Shown here piece by piece: positions 10,851 to 24,259 of a DNA stretch of 64,000 nt (within the stretch, counting starts at the first letter, position 1; each line of letters begins with the position of its first letter). Source of the stretch: Neocallimastix lanati (nom. inval.). Its lineage: Eukaryota; Neocallimastigomycota; Neocallimastigomycetes; Neocallimastigales; Neocallimastigaceae. The translations under genes and the position numbers were made by a program. A model generated the notes under the pieces. The model saw only the letters and a list, made by a program, of their open reading frames with translations, had not been told where the DNA came from and did no database searches. The stretch spans positions 65,001-129,000 of the forward strand of contig JACVTC010000039.1 in NCBI GenBank assembly GCA_016946835.1. Reading direction: 5' to 3'.

Positions 10851-11985
10851 TAGAGAAAGAACCTTTGGATGGATTCAATTTATTTGAACTCCAAGTCCTG
10901 TAGTATGCTTGTAACTCATAATACTTATCTAAATGAATAATAATGAATAATTTTTTTTTTTTTTTAATTTTAATACACATTTTTTATATTCATAAATTTT
11001 ATATTGAATAAATTTATTAGTATGAAAATAATAAAACAGAAAAATGTGATAAGAATTAATATATATATTTTTTTAATAATTAATTATTATAATAAAGGAA
11101 ATGATCAAAATTTATAATTAATTAATAAACAATAGACAATAAACAATAATAAAATATAATAATAAATATTAAATAATAATAATAAATATTATATAATTAT
11201 AAATAATAAATAATAGTTAATAATACATAATATTTATTTTCTAATATTTCGATAAATTCGTTATAAAATAACAAAAAGAAAAAAAAATTTATATTGTATA
11301 TTTAATTCTATTTATTAGTTAAAATTGTATCTTTCTTTTAATATTATTGAAGCTTTATATTGATTTCATTTTGTGGACTTGATTTTAGTTTTGTGTTAAA
11401 AATTTAAATTTATTTTATTTTATTTTTATTTTTACTTTAAATTAATTTATATTTATATTTATTAATAAAATTAATTTTTTTTTTTTTTGTATTTTTCATT
11501 TTTTAATTTTTAATTTTTAATTTTTAATTTTTAATTTTTAATTATATTATTAGAAAATTTTTTAATCATTTTATTTTATTTTTTTTTAAAATTATAAAGA
11601 ATAATTAATTTTAATAATAAATGATATTTGGAATAAAAATAATAAATATACTAGTAACTAATGATAGATACAAACACTATATTAAATATATCCTATTATT
11701 TAAAAAAATTTTAATTGATACCTACCTTGGGTCCTATTTCTAAAACATTATTTTTAAACATAATCTATTATTTTAACTTTATATATCATTTTTAATTATA
11801 ATAAGAATGATAGAATAAATATATATTAAAAAATAAAATTAAAAACGAAAATTTGATAAATTAAATATAAATCATTTTAATCTTTGGGGTTAATTTTGTT
11901 TATTTGATTTTTTTTTGTAGAACTTTAAAACTTTATTTATTTTATTTTAATTAAAAGTAAAAAATATATTTATTATTATTATTTA

Positions 11986-12022
<37 letters not shown>

Positions 12023-12907
12023 ATTAATATTTATTATTATTATTATTATATAATTAAAATTATTAAAAGTACCATAATAAAAATAAAATATATATATATA
12101 TATAGGGGAATATTCACCAAAAAATTTAAAACATTTATATATTACTAAAATTAAAATAAAATTAAATAAAAATAAAAATATTAAAAATAAATAATTATAA
12201 TATTGTATATTATTATTTATATGTTAGATTTTATTTTTTTTATTATTTTTTTATTATTTATTTATTATTTATTATTTATTATTTATTATTTTTTATTTAT
12301 AAATTTTTTATTATTTATTATTTATAATATCTATTAAATTAAATTATTAATGTTGAAATGGCGAACTAATTAATAGAAGCCACAATAAAATTTTATTATA
12401 TAAATAAATATGTACATTAGTTTATATAATACATTTATTTTAAATTTACCAAAAAAAAAAAAAAAATTTTAATAAACTTTTCACCTTTTTAATTTAATTT
12501 AATTTATTTTATTCAATCTATACTTTATATTCATCTTCTACTATTTATTTTATTATTTTTTTTTAATAATTTTAAGTACTTTTTATTTATTTTTCTTGTT
12601 AATAAATAAATAATAAAATGAATAAATGAATAGACAAATAAATAAAATAAATAAATAAATATGTGATTTATATAAAAAAAAATAAAGGGATCTGAATGAA
12701 TATAAGTAATACTAATAATAGTATTGCATAAATAATCACTTCATTATAATTAATCAAGGTTAGAGAAAATGAGAAAATATTATTAAATAATAAAAATAAA
12801 TATAAATATATCTTTAATAGTATTAAAAGACAAAATAATTCTATATTACTATAAACCATTAAATATATATTCAGTAATCCAATAATAATCATTACTTTTT
12901 TTTCTTT

Positions 12908-12938
<31 letters not shown>

Positions 12939-15709
12939 CATATTATGAATTATATATAATATGTAATACGCATTGTTTATTTAATTTTTATTTTATTATA
13001 TTATATCTTATTATATTTCATATAAGAATTTTGATGTTGATCCTTTATTTCCTTTTGAGAGAAAAAAGCAAAAAAAAAAAAAAAAAAAAAAAAAAGTTGA
13101 AATGAATTCGATATTTTGAATGGATATTGAATTTATTAATTATTATGAATTTTTTCAAAATAATATTCATCTTTTCTATTTTCAATATTTTGTGAAACAA
13201 ATTTTAATAAAGTTCGACAAAGAAAGAAAGAAAAAAAAAAAAAATTAAAAATAGATAATATATTATTTGTACTATTTTTTTTTTTTTTTTTTAAATTATT
13301 TTTTAAAATTTTATTATACAAAAATTTTTTTAATTTTAATTTTTTTTTTTTTTTTAATTATTTAAAATTATTTTATTTTATATGAAGGAATAATTATAAG
13401 TAAAAAATATATGTAATAATTTTATTAAGAGAAAAATATTTTTTATAAATAAGAAAATACTTAATAAATAATATAATATATAGAAATAATTTTTTTATTT
13501 TTATTTTTATGTATAAATCAAATGAAAAGATGCTTTTTGAAATTTGAAATACAATTAAGTATACATAGAATAAATGATTTTTTTTATTATTTGTATATTA
13601 TAATTAAAAATAATAATAGATATGTAATATTACTTCAGTGAATAAAAAATTAAAAATATAAAAATAAAAAAATAAAAAGGCTATGAATATTTGAAGGCGT
13701 ATATTATTTGAGAATGAAAATTTTATATTGATATATGTTTTAATTAACAAATTTAAAATAATTATATAAATCTTAGAATAACACCTACAAAAATATGTAT
13801 ATAAGGATTGTATTATTCGAATTTCAACAAATTTAAGTTCAACTTATAATTTTAAAATTTTCTTATATTATATGTTTTTTATAGAAGTATTTTATATATA
13901 TTACAAATTTAACGTTATTGAGTTAATATTAGCTATATCATATTAATGCTTAAACAAGTATTTTTAAATCAAATCTTTCGAAATTTATTGAAAATTGTGT
14001 TCTATAGAATAATATCAATATACTTACACATTTTATTGCTTTATTGTAATAAAATTTCTTTTTTTTTTGGTATTTAAATAGATATACAACATTTATGAAA
14101 AACAAGCCTTAATAAAGCATATTTTCTATTTCATTTTGTTTTTATTTATTTATTATTACTTTTTAAAAAATTTTTATATAACTGTTTTGAAGAGGTTAAA
14201 AAAAAAAAAAATTTATTTTCTTCATTTATAAATTTAAAACTGAATAATTACAATAATATTTATAAAATAAATATTAATAATAAAGATGATATAATAATTA
14301 ATAATATTTTTTATTTAATTATTAATTTTTTCTTTTTAAAAAAATAAATTTTATTTTAATATAAAAAAAAATTTTTAATTAATTAAAAAATTTATAATAT
14401 ATTATTATTATCATTACAAAATTTGTTATTATTAAAATTTATTATTAAATAAAGTTTCTACTTTCAAAAATATTTTGATTATTTTTAACATTGTATATTA
14501 AAATATATTGATAATATATATTACAATAAATATTCGAGTTTTTTTTTTTAATCTTTATTTTAATTTAGTTTAAATAGATTGATCAACCATATATTATTAT
14601 ATATTATAATATAAATATTTCAATTGATTAAAATATTAATAACATATATTAATCATATATTAGTGTATACTTTTCAATATAAATTTTTATATTTTATTAA
14701 ATAAAACATAAATAAATAAATAAATAAAATGAATAAATAAATAAATAAATAAAAAATAGAACAATAATATATTTTAATAAATTTAATTAGATTCAATTTA
14801 TATATATATAGTATTCTTTAATAAATAGTAAATATATAATCAATAATCAATAATATATTATAGAATTAATCAATAGTAAAATATATTAAGAATGTTAACT
14901 TTTTTTAAAAAAATATAGAATTACTGAGTTATAATAAAAATAAATAAATGAATAAAATAAATAAAAAGAATATATATAGTATATATTATATAATGTAATA
15001 TAATATATTATAAAATTAAACAAATGAAAAAAAATCGTAAATTTTATATTTAATACTATTTTTTTTTTTTTTATTAAATTTTTTCTTTGCGTTTTTTTAT
15101 TTTATCTAAGGATAAATAATAATCATTACTTGGAGTAAAAAAAATTATAATAATTTGTTTATACCTTATAATTTAATATCATTCTTTTTAATACCTGGTA
15201 AGTAATAGATAAATAAAAAGAGAAAAAGAAAAAGAAAAAAAAGGGAACATAGGAAAAAATATAAATATAATAATAAAAAAAAAAAGCAATAAAATTTATA
15301 AATAGTATTTTTTTTTTCGAGAAAAAATAATACATGGTATATAAATAATTTAATCACACCAATGTATATAATGGAGTGTGTTCAATTGATATATATATAT
15401 ATAAAACGATAAATATAAAAAAAGTATTAATATTAAATGATATTATTGTTACTTCTAATAGTATTATTAATAAAGATTAATTTTTATATAAAAAATAATA
15501 TGTATATTTTTATTTTTATTTTTATTTAATATTATTCTTACTCATATTTGATATTAAAAATGATTAAATTAAAAATAATATATTAATATAATTATTTTTT
15601 TTTAATTTATTTTGTATTTTATAATTATAATTTTATTTTTATTTTTATTTTTTTTTTATATATTAAATATAAATAATTCAAACATAAAAATAAAAAATAT
15701 AGAACAAAA
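10461..15709. other. Long gene-poor AT-rich stretch
   Basis: I see no supportable gene in these 5.2 kb. It holds poly-A/T tracts (10818-10847, 12909-12938, 13072-13095), repeated tttttaa units (11495-11545), ATT/TTA and AAAT microsatellites (11980-12050, 12250-12330, 14705-14755) and a single stray copy (about 12516-12556) of the unit that is tandemly arrayed at 31268-31510. The immediate upstream region of the HMG-CoA synthase gene (15600-15709) is AT-only with no recognisable promoter element. Confidence 0.75.
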
Positions 15710-18364
15710 ATGATTGGAATGAAGGCTCAAAACGTTGGTATTGTTGCTATGGAAATCTACTTCCCAAAACAAGTAATTTTTATAATCAAATTATGTTTTT
15801 ATAATGAATAATTATAATCATGAATAGAAAAAACAAGGAATAATAAAATAAAAATAAAAAATCAGGATTTATTTATTATTTTAAAATTATAAGTGATGTT
15901 ATGGAAACTTTTTTTTTTTTTTTTTTTTTTTACTTTGTTTTAATATAAAATTTATAAAATATTAACTTTTTTACTATATATTATTAATAAAAATATGTTT
16001 TATTTTAATTCAATTTTAATAAAATAAATATAGTATGTTGATCAAGCACAATTAGGTAAAAATTTATTATAATAGAAGAATTTAATTTATATATATATAA
16101 CAATTCAAATGAATAAATTTGTGTTATTAAATGTAACAAAAATAATGATTATTTTTATAAATTTTAAATTATTATTATAGAAATTTTCGATGGTGCTTCT
16201 ACTGGTAAATATACCATTGGTTTAGGTCAAACCAGAATGGCTTTCTGTGATGACAGAGAAGATATTAACTCTGTTTGTTTAACTGGTAAATAATAAATAA
16301 TTCATAAATTATATATATGTTGAACATAATAATTATTAAAAAAATAATTAATATTTAAAATATTACTTTTAATATTATTATAAATATTATTAATTTTTTT
16401 ATTTTTTTTATTTTTTTAATTTTTTTTTATTTTATAATTTGTATATATATATTATATATTTATAAATCATTTTAAAAATAATTTATTATTGTAATATTCT
16501 TATTCTTAATTTAATAAATTAATATAAAATACATTAGTTGTAAGAAATTTAATGGAAAAATACAATGTTGACTATAATCAAGTTGGTAGATTAGAAGTTG
16601 GTACTGAAACTATCATTGATAAATCCAAATCTGTTAAATCTACTTTAATGCAACTTTTCACTCAATCAGGTAACACCGATATTGAAGGTATTGATACTAC
16701 TAACGCTTGTTATGGTGGTACAAATGCTTTGTTTAATACCATTAACTGGATGGAATCCACTTCTTGGGATGGTCGTTATGGCTTAGTTGTTGCTGGTGAT
16801 ATTGCAGTTTACGCTTCTGGTAATGCTAGACCAACTGGTGGTTGTGGTGTTTGTGCTTTATTAATTGGTCCAGATGCTCCAATTGTTATGGAACAAGGTT
16901 AGAAATTTATTTTTTTTTTAAATTATTTTCTAAAGTATAAAAAATTTTAACTAAATAAATAATAGTATTAAATTTTAAAATAAAAATAGATTAGTTTTTT
17001 TTTTTTTTGTATATATATAAATAAATATATAATTTAATTTGAATGAAGAATAAAAATGAATATATATTTATATATTAGACATAAAGTATAATAAAATTTA
17101 AATTATATAATTAATAATAAATAAATAAAAAAAAAAAAAAAAAAGGCATTATAATTAATGTATAAATTATATAATTTATAATAAATAATTAAAAATAATT
17201 AAAAAAAGGCATTAGATCTACTCATATGGAAGATGTTTATGATTTCTACAAGCCAGATCTAGCTTCTGAATTCCCATATGTTGATGGTCACTTATCAAAT
17301 GTTTGTTATTTAAAATCTGTAGATATTTGTTACAACAGATACATTGAAAAGGTTCAAAAGCGTTATGGTGAAAAGATTGATATTGAAACTGTACCATACT
17401 TTGTTTTCCACACTCCTTACTCTAAGTTAGTTCAAAAATCTTTCGCTAGATTAGTAAGTTTATATATAATTATATTAATAATAATGACAATAATAATATT
17501 TATTTAATATTTATTAATTATCACTTCATTAATATATTAATTATTCCTATTTTAATTTTTTATATCTAAAAATTTTATAAAATATTTAATTATATATTAT
17601 ATACATAATAAATAATATTATTTAATAGGCCTTCAACGATTTCCTTAAAGATCAAGAAAATCCAAAATACGCTGGTTTAGAAGCTCACAAAGGTAAGACT
17701 TTAGAAGGTACTTACTATGATAAACCTCTTGAAAAGGCTTTTATGGCTTACACTAAGGAAAAGTTCCAAAAGAAGGTTATTCCTTCATTATATATTCCAA
17801 AGAACTGTGGTAATATGTACTGTGGATCCGTTTACAGTTCCTTAATTTCTTTAGTATCACAAGTTCCATCTGAAGATTTAGTAAGTTTTCAAGAAGAAAA
17901 AAGAAAATAAATAATAAATATTAATTAAAATATTTAATTAAATATATATATTTTTTAAAGAAAATTAACATCTAAAAATAGTAATAATAATTAATTTATA
18001 TAATGTTATTTTTTATTTATTTAAATATGTATTTATTTTATATATTTATTAATTTATATTATATCAATAGTTGAATAAAAGAGTTGTTCTCTTCTCTTAC
18101 GGTTCTGGTTTAGCTGCTTCTATGTTCTCATTCAAGATTAAGAAGTCCACTGCTGAAATTGCTAAGACTTTAAATATTAATGAAAGATTAGAAAGCAGAA
18201 ATGAATTTAAACCAGAAGATTTTGAAAAGACTATGTCCTTAAGAGAAAAGACATACCAACTTAAAGATTATACTCCTGTTAGTACTGCTGAAATGTTCCC
18301 AGGTACTTACTACCTTAAACATATTGATGAATTATACCGCAGAACTTATGAAATATACCAATAA
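15710..18364 (+). CDS. ERG13: Hydroxymethylglutaryl-CoA synthase (7 exons, 446 aa)
   Basis: Condenses acetyl-CoA with acetoacetyl-CoA to HMG-CoA, the committed step toward mevalonate, isoprenoids and sterol/tetrahymanol-type lipids. Exons: 15710-15772, 16034-16055, 16181-16285, 16538-16897, 17209-17453, 17639-10 (i.e. 17629)-17880, 18071-18364; phases close exactly to 446 residues plus TAA. The family signature is plain: [61 protein letters not shown] and [17 protein letters not shown]. By family knowledge the catalytic triad is Glu87 (GTET), Cys121 (NACYGG) and His251 (FHTPY), all present. There is no N-terminal targeting extension, so it is a cytosolic form. Introns are short, nearly pure AT, with GTAAG/GTAAA donors and TAG/AAG acceptors. 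Intron 4 carries a duplicated acceptor region (see findings). Confidence 0.97.
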
Positions 18365-19389
18365 ATATGATATATCTTTTTTTCTGAAAAATAATTTATC
18401 AATTTTATTTTTATTTTTTTTTTTTTTTTTTTCAAAAAGAAAAAAAAAATTTTTTTTACATTCATTTATTATCTCTTTCTATTAAAATAATAATATAAAA
18501 TAAAATAATTAATAATCTATATATTAGAAATAAAGATAAAAATAATGTAGATGATTTTAAAAGATAAATACAAATATATATAAAATATATATAAATTTTT
18601 TTCATTTTTAACTTTGAATTAATTGATAAAAATTAAAAATATATTTAAGCACAAACAATAATTCATTAATAATTCCATATTTTATTTAATAAAAATTTTT
18701 ATTTATTATTAAATAATAAATAATAATAATAATAATAATAATAAAAAGCATTGAGCATTGAACATAATCAAAAAATTATAAAAATCATTATAAAAATAAA
18801 ATAAACTAAAATACAATAATATAAATATATATAAAAGATGGAAATTATATAATAATTTATATATATAAAAAAGATAAAAAAAAAATTGTAATAACAATTT
18901 ATTAATCATATTTAATAGATAGAAAAAAAAAAAAAAAAAGTTCAAAAGTAATGAAAAAATAATTTAAAAAAAAAAAAAAAAAAAAGGATTTTAAATAATA
19001 TATATATATATAAAGTCCATTCTATATAAATTATACATTTATAAATCAATAATTCATTGAAGAAAATAAAAAAATGTATATATGTAATTATATATATTAT
19101 TGTTTAAATAATAAATAAAATTTTAATAAATTAATAAAAAAAAAAATTAACAAAAAAAAAAAAAAAACTACAAAAAGGTTTTTTTATATTTATATATTTA
19201 TAAAAGTTAATATATTTATAAAATGTGGTGTTTGTGGATATGGAAAAATATGTTAATTATTAAATATTTTTTATATTAAAATTTTAGTTATAAATAATTA
19301 TTGTTATATATATTTAATTAAAAAAAGGAAATAATTTAAAAATGTATATATATTGTCAAAAAAAATATTGTCAAAATATGAAATAAATA
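18365..19389. other. Intergenic AT-rich DNA, 3' flank of HMG-CoA synthase
   Basis: Poly-T (18415-18432), poly-A (18923-18938, 18966-18985) and AAT (18719-18743) tracts. The only frame of note (minus, 18945-18709) is a Phe/Leu run read from poly-A. No gene or structured element is visible. Confidence 0.8.
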
Positions 19390-19420
<31 letters not shown>

Positions 19421-19689
19421 ATAATTAATTAATATATATATATATACCTTTTGTTTTTTATTATGTTTTTTAAATAATTTTTAATTCATATGTGGGGTAA
19501 ATTTAGATTTATTTTTTATTTTTATTTTTATTTTTATTTTTATTCTTTGTTACAAAAGGAATAAAAAAAAAATCAAAATCTACCCCACATATTAATTAAA
19601 AATTATTTAAAAAACATAATAAAAAACAAAAGGTATATATATATATATTAATTAATTATTAAATTTAAAAAAAAAAAAAAAAAAAAAAA
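19390..19689. repeat. Large near-perfect palindrome (foldback/MITE-like)
   Basis: The left arm (about 19390-19510) and right arm (about 19571-19689) are reverse complements over roughly 115 bp. The left arm reads T-tract, aaatttaataattaatta, a TA run, ccttttgttttttattatg and tgtggggtaaat; the right arm repeats this in reverse with only a few mismatches (for example tgaattaa versus ttaattaa). A loop of about 60 bp separates them. The outermost sequence of both arms is a homopolymer tract. Such foldbacks are typical of nonautonomous DNA transposons or of inverted duplication during replication. Confidence 0.85.
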
Positions 19690-19856
19690 GAATATTATAA
19701 ATAAAAATGAAAATAAAAAAAAATTGTCACGTCACAATATTAATAAATAATGATTTAGTTTATTTTAATGTTATTATATTTATTTTTAAATATACTTCAT
19801 CTATATATATATATGTATGTATTATTTTTTTTTTTTGAAAACTCTCCAAAGAGGTC

Positions 19857-19893
<37 letters not shown>

Positions 19894-21318
19894 TTTAAAT
19901 ATTTATAATTAATTTTTGAATAATTATAAAATAATAAATAAAATAAATTATTTATGGAAGATAGTAATTTTAAAAATAAAAATTAAATATATAATATATA
20001 TATTTAATACTTTTTTTTTTCTTAAAAATTTTTTTAAATTAATAAAGTAGAAAAAAAAAATTCATTTTTTTATTATTATTATTATCATTATTTATTTATT
20101 AAAAACTGATAATATTATATATATATATAAAATATAAAATAAGTAAAAAAATTTTAAAATAAATCTTTCAACCCTAGCATTTCTCAATAAAATTACTTTA
20201 AAATAAGACGTTTTATAAAAAATATAAAAATTTTTATTTATTTATTTTTTTTACCTTAATTATTTTTAATGATTTTTTAATTTTTTATTTATTTATTTTA
20301 TTTATTTATTTACTATTTAGTATAAATCTAAAAAACTCTAAAAACCTAAAAAAAAAATCACAATTTATTTTTATTTTATCCACAAAAAGATAAAATTTTC
20401 AAATTTATTTATTTATTTTTTTATAAAGTAGATTTGATCTAATTATTTATCTGTGTAACATATAGATTAGACATAAAAAATTTTTTTCATATGGATAAAT
20501 AAAAAAGTATTGAAAATGATAAAAAAAATGAATATAAATAATGCATTTATTTTTTTTTTTTTTTTTATTTTTTTTTTAATTTTATTTTATTATATTAATA
20601 TTTACAGTATTATGCTATTTTAAAAAAGTAATTTTATTTTTATTAATTACTTTTCTATATTATTCTTTTTATTTTAGTTTAGGTTAGTTTTGTTTATTTA
20701 TTATTATTACAATTTTATAATACTTCACCATTTAATTAAATTATTAATTTATTTTTATTTCTTCACTAATAATTATATAATAAGAAATTTACTAGAGAGA
20801 GAATTATTAAAAGTTTTAAAAACTAAAGAAGTTACTACTACTGAATTATTAAGAATTTAAAATTAAAAAAAAAAATATAAATAAAATTAATAATATTTTG
20901 ACAAAAATTTTTATTTATTTATTTTGTTATTTATTTTATTTATTTTTTTTTTTTTTTAACTATATTATATTATAATTATGATAAGTCTATTCACAAATAG
21001 TAAATGATGAATTAACTAATATTAATTTAGAATTTTTAATTTGGTATTTTAAGCTTTCCTTTTTGTGTAAAGTTATGAATAAAGCGTACATTAGAAGTAA
21101 TAAATTTTTTTTTAAAAAAAAAAAAAAAATTGTCCTAAATTATTATTGTGTCTTTAAAGCTATTTCATTCCATCAAAGTGTATAAGGTATTTCATTCCTT
21201 TAAATTACAAATAGAGAAAACTCTTGTAATTTAAAGTATATACTTTAAATCTATTTTTTTCTTTTTTTCTTTATTATTATTATTTTTTTTTACTGATTAC
21301 TATAATTATTTAAATAAT

Positions 21319-21353
<35 letters not shown>

Positions 21354-21930
21354 AAATAAATTTTGAATGATTATAGCATTTATTTATGTGTATTAAAAAT
21401 TTTGAAAAGGATTTATAGTTAATAAATCATAAAGTTATTAATTTTTTTTTCTTTATAATTAAGATATTATTTTTATTTAATATATTATATATAAATATGA
21501 AAGTTTATATATTTTATTTTTATTAATACTATACTATTTTATTTTTTATTATTTTACTTTTAATATTAAGATATTTTTAATCTTTTTTTTTTTTTTTTTA
21601 TTTAAAAGTTTAAAAAATTAATCTTGAAGTTTAAAAAAAATGTAGATTAACTGTTATTTTATTTTTTTTTACAATTTTATTTTTTCTTTAAATATTTAAA
21701 AAAAAAATAAATAAACATAAAAAAAAAAAATAAATAAATAAATAATTAATTAAATTTATTACAATTATTTATTTCTATTTTACATTAATAATTTGAAATT
21801 AATATAATTTACATTTCAATTTTTTATATTTTTTTTTAATACTTCCTTCTACTTTGTTTAATTATTTTGAAGATAAACATAACAGTATAGAAATTGAAAA
21901 AAAATAAAAGATAGAGAGAATTAGATTAGT

Positions 21931-22011
<81 letters not shown>

Positions 22012-22082
22012 TAAATAATATACATAATAAAATAAATTATTTCATAAAAAAAAATAATTAAGTTATTACACTTAATTAAAAA
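19690..22082. other. Intergenic AT-rich DNA
   Basis: It contains an ATT array (19858-19893), poly-T (21321-21352), a 75-80 bp AAT array (21932-22008) and one copy (about 20575-20660) of a word that recurs near 23463-23545 (ttttattatattaatattta(c/t)agtattatgct). A short complex reading at 20784-20860 is listed in the findings. No gene can be supported. Confidence 0.7.
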
Positions 22083-22646
22083 ATGAACTATATTGGACCA
22101 ATGTTTAATAAAAGATTAAGAATTTTTAGAAAACGTATCAAAAATTGGCAGATTAGTCTTGAAATGGAAAATTTCTACAAAAGAAATACACCATTGCAGT
22201 ATAGTTCATTTAGATTTATTATTGATTTTATTATGAAACCCCATATTAGAGATCCTTTTTTTAATTCAGATATTGAACAACCAAAGAACTTCCAACTAAT
22301 GAACTTCCAACCATTGAAATTGGTAATAGGAGAAGAAAATGATGAAAGAAGAAATAGTAAAAAAATTGAAGTACCTTTAACCTTTTCCTTAGGAATTCCA
22401 GACGAAGCAAATATATATTTAATTAAAATAAAATATATCATAACTCAACATGATTTTAATGATGGAGATATCCTTAGTAAATTAGAAAATAAAGAGGGCA
22501 TTAGTGGAAAAATTAATTTGAATTGAGAAAAAGTAACGATTGAAGATTTGGGAAATTATCATGAAGTTATTAATTTAATTTTAAATATTAATGTTCAGTA
22601 CAATGAATATTCTTATTTATTGGTGTTTATATTAAAATCATCATAA
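22083..22646 (+). CDS. Unknown ORF interrupted by an in-frame TGA
   Basis: The frame opens at ATG 22083 and runs 147 codons to TGA (22524-22526). Its codon content is complex (MNYIGPMFNKRLRIF, KRIKNWQISLEMENF, NFQPLKLVIGEENDE) and its GC is clearly above the flanks, so it looks like protein-coding sequence. The same frame continues without interruption for 39 more codons after the TGA (EKVTIEDLGNYHEVINLIL...) to a TAA at 22644-22646. I recognise no family, signal peptide or membrane span. It is either a truncated gene or a pseudogene with one nonsense mutation; a skipped intron seems unlikely because the frame is unbroken. Stop reassignment is not supported by neighbouring genes. Confidence 0.5.
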
Positions 22647-23220
22647 GTGTATATTTAGTTCATTTTTTGAATTTAAAATTTTTGCTACTGATACGGATTT
22701 TAACAAAAATATGTTAATTTAGCAAGGTTAAATTATAAAATAATAACTTCTAATAAAAGATAAAAAATAGTAATTACACCAAAAAAATATAAAATAGAGT
22801 ATATAAAAATTATTTGTTTATTAAAGTTGTTTTATTAAAATAATTATTAACAAAATAAATTTATATTAATAAATTTATTTTATATATTTATATTAAAACT
22901 AGTATAAAGTGTTATATTCCTCTGAATAATTTACGCTTTAATTTCTATATGATTATTTTTACATCTAAAACTATCCTTTTACCTAAGATATTTAGATTTA
23001 TTTTCTAATCTATTCCTAATCTATTTCTAATTATTTCCTAATTATTTCCCTATTTAATTCCTAAATTTACTCTTTTTTTTATTTACTTTTTTTTTTTTCT
23101 TTTGATTTTTAAATTATTTTATTATTTTATATATTGAATTTCAATGGTGAATTATACATTACTAATTTATTACTGATTTCTTTTCATGATAATTAATATA
23201 ATTTATTTAGTTAATCTTTA
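22647..23220. other. Intergenic, mixed AT-rich sequence
   Basis: It follows the interrupted ORF. Short runs of the word 'ctaatctatt/ctaattatttcc' recur between 23000 and 23060. No coding frame or structured element is evident. Confidence 0.6.
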
Positions 23221-23478
23221 TAATTCTTATCTAATTTTATTTTGTTATTTAATTAATTTAGTTGGAACCCGTATCACTATATACATAAATATAATATATA
23301 TATATATATATATATATTTATATTTTTTTTTTATTTTTATTTTATTTTATAATTCTTATCTAATTTTTTTTTGTTATTTAATTAATTTAGTTGGAACCCG
23401 TATCACTATATACATAAATATATAATATATATATATATATATTTATATTTTTTTTTTATTTTTATTTTATTTTATTAT
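23221..23478. repeat. 129-bp tandem duplication
   Basis: Copy 1 starts at 23221 and copy 2 at 23350, both beginning taattcttatctaatttt and containing agttggaacccgtatcacta followed by a TA dinucleotide run and a poly-T stretch. The core is identical between copies and differences sit in the homopolymer and TA runs, so the duplication is recent. Confidence 0.9.
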
Positions 23479-23842
23479 ATTAATATTTATAGTATTATGC
23501 TCTTTTAATTTTTTATTTTTATTAATTACTATACTATTTTATTTTATTCTATATTATTTAGCTATAAAGATATAGTTAAATATTAAAAAATTTTTAATAT
23601 TTAATAAATAATAAAATAATTATTTATTATGTTTAATTATAAAATTATATTTAATTAAAAAAATATACGTTAATATTCTGTAAAATGTAATAAAATTATT
23701 ATGTGTAATATTTAATCATAAAAATACATTTAATTATAAAGGTATATTTTAATATTTTGTAAAATAGTAATAAAATAATTATATATAATATTTTATTATA
23801 AAAATATTTTATTATTCATTATTTATCAATTATTAATTAATT

Positions 23843-23884
<42 letters not shown>

Positions 23885-24020
23885 ATAGATATCTGTAAAG
23901 ATATTTATGAAAAAAATTATTTTTAATATTTAAATAATTACTTATAAAATATAAATACATCAATATTAATTTAATTTTATTTATTTATTTATTTATTTAT
24001 TTTATTTAATAATTTTCATT
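23479..24020. other. Noncoding AT-rich DNA with an approximate tandem repeat
   Basis: Around 23620-23810 a unit of about 105 bp (containing 'taatattttgtaaaatagtaataaaat'-like text) occurs twice imperfectly. TTTA tetranucleotide runs lie at 23845-23880 and 23975-24005. Nothing gene-like is visible. Confidence 0.6.
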
Positions 24021-24022
24021 AG

Positions 24023-24213
24023 GCGAAATGCAATCTGGAAAAATGCAACTTGACGAAATGCCCCACTCGGAGAAGTAGTACAAGAAAAATTTTCAGCAAT
24101 AATATGCATGCCAGAGCGTCAATGCTGAAACGCTCAGTAAGGTTGTCCAGTAGGGACAATTCTGCCGTAATAAAAAGGAAGTGTGTGATAAAACCAAGGG
24201 CAGTATACACTTG

Positions 24214-24257
<44 letters not shown>
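24023..24257 (+). mobile_element. Dispersed poly-A-tailed repeat, copy 1 (SINE-like)
   Basis: Homology to the other two copies starts at 'cactcggagaagtagta' (24064) and continues through 'aataatatgcatgccagagcg' and 'ccagtagggacaatt' to an 'acacttgaaatt' end followed by about 37 A. Compared with copy 3 it lacks about 35 bp before the 3' end. Just upstream (24023-24062) are degenerate 15-16 bp units of the form ggcgaaatgcaatct. The 3' poly-A on the same strand in all copies indicates retroposition. It could be a SINE or the truncated 3' end of a LINE. Confidence 0.75.

Positions 24258-24259
<2 letters not shown>

Noticed and set aside
22524-22526. TGA reassigned as sense codon
   Set aside because: No other gene in the window needs it; stops in all recognised genes are TAA or TAG, but no internal TGA occurs in any of them, so truncation is simpler.
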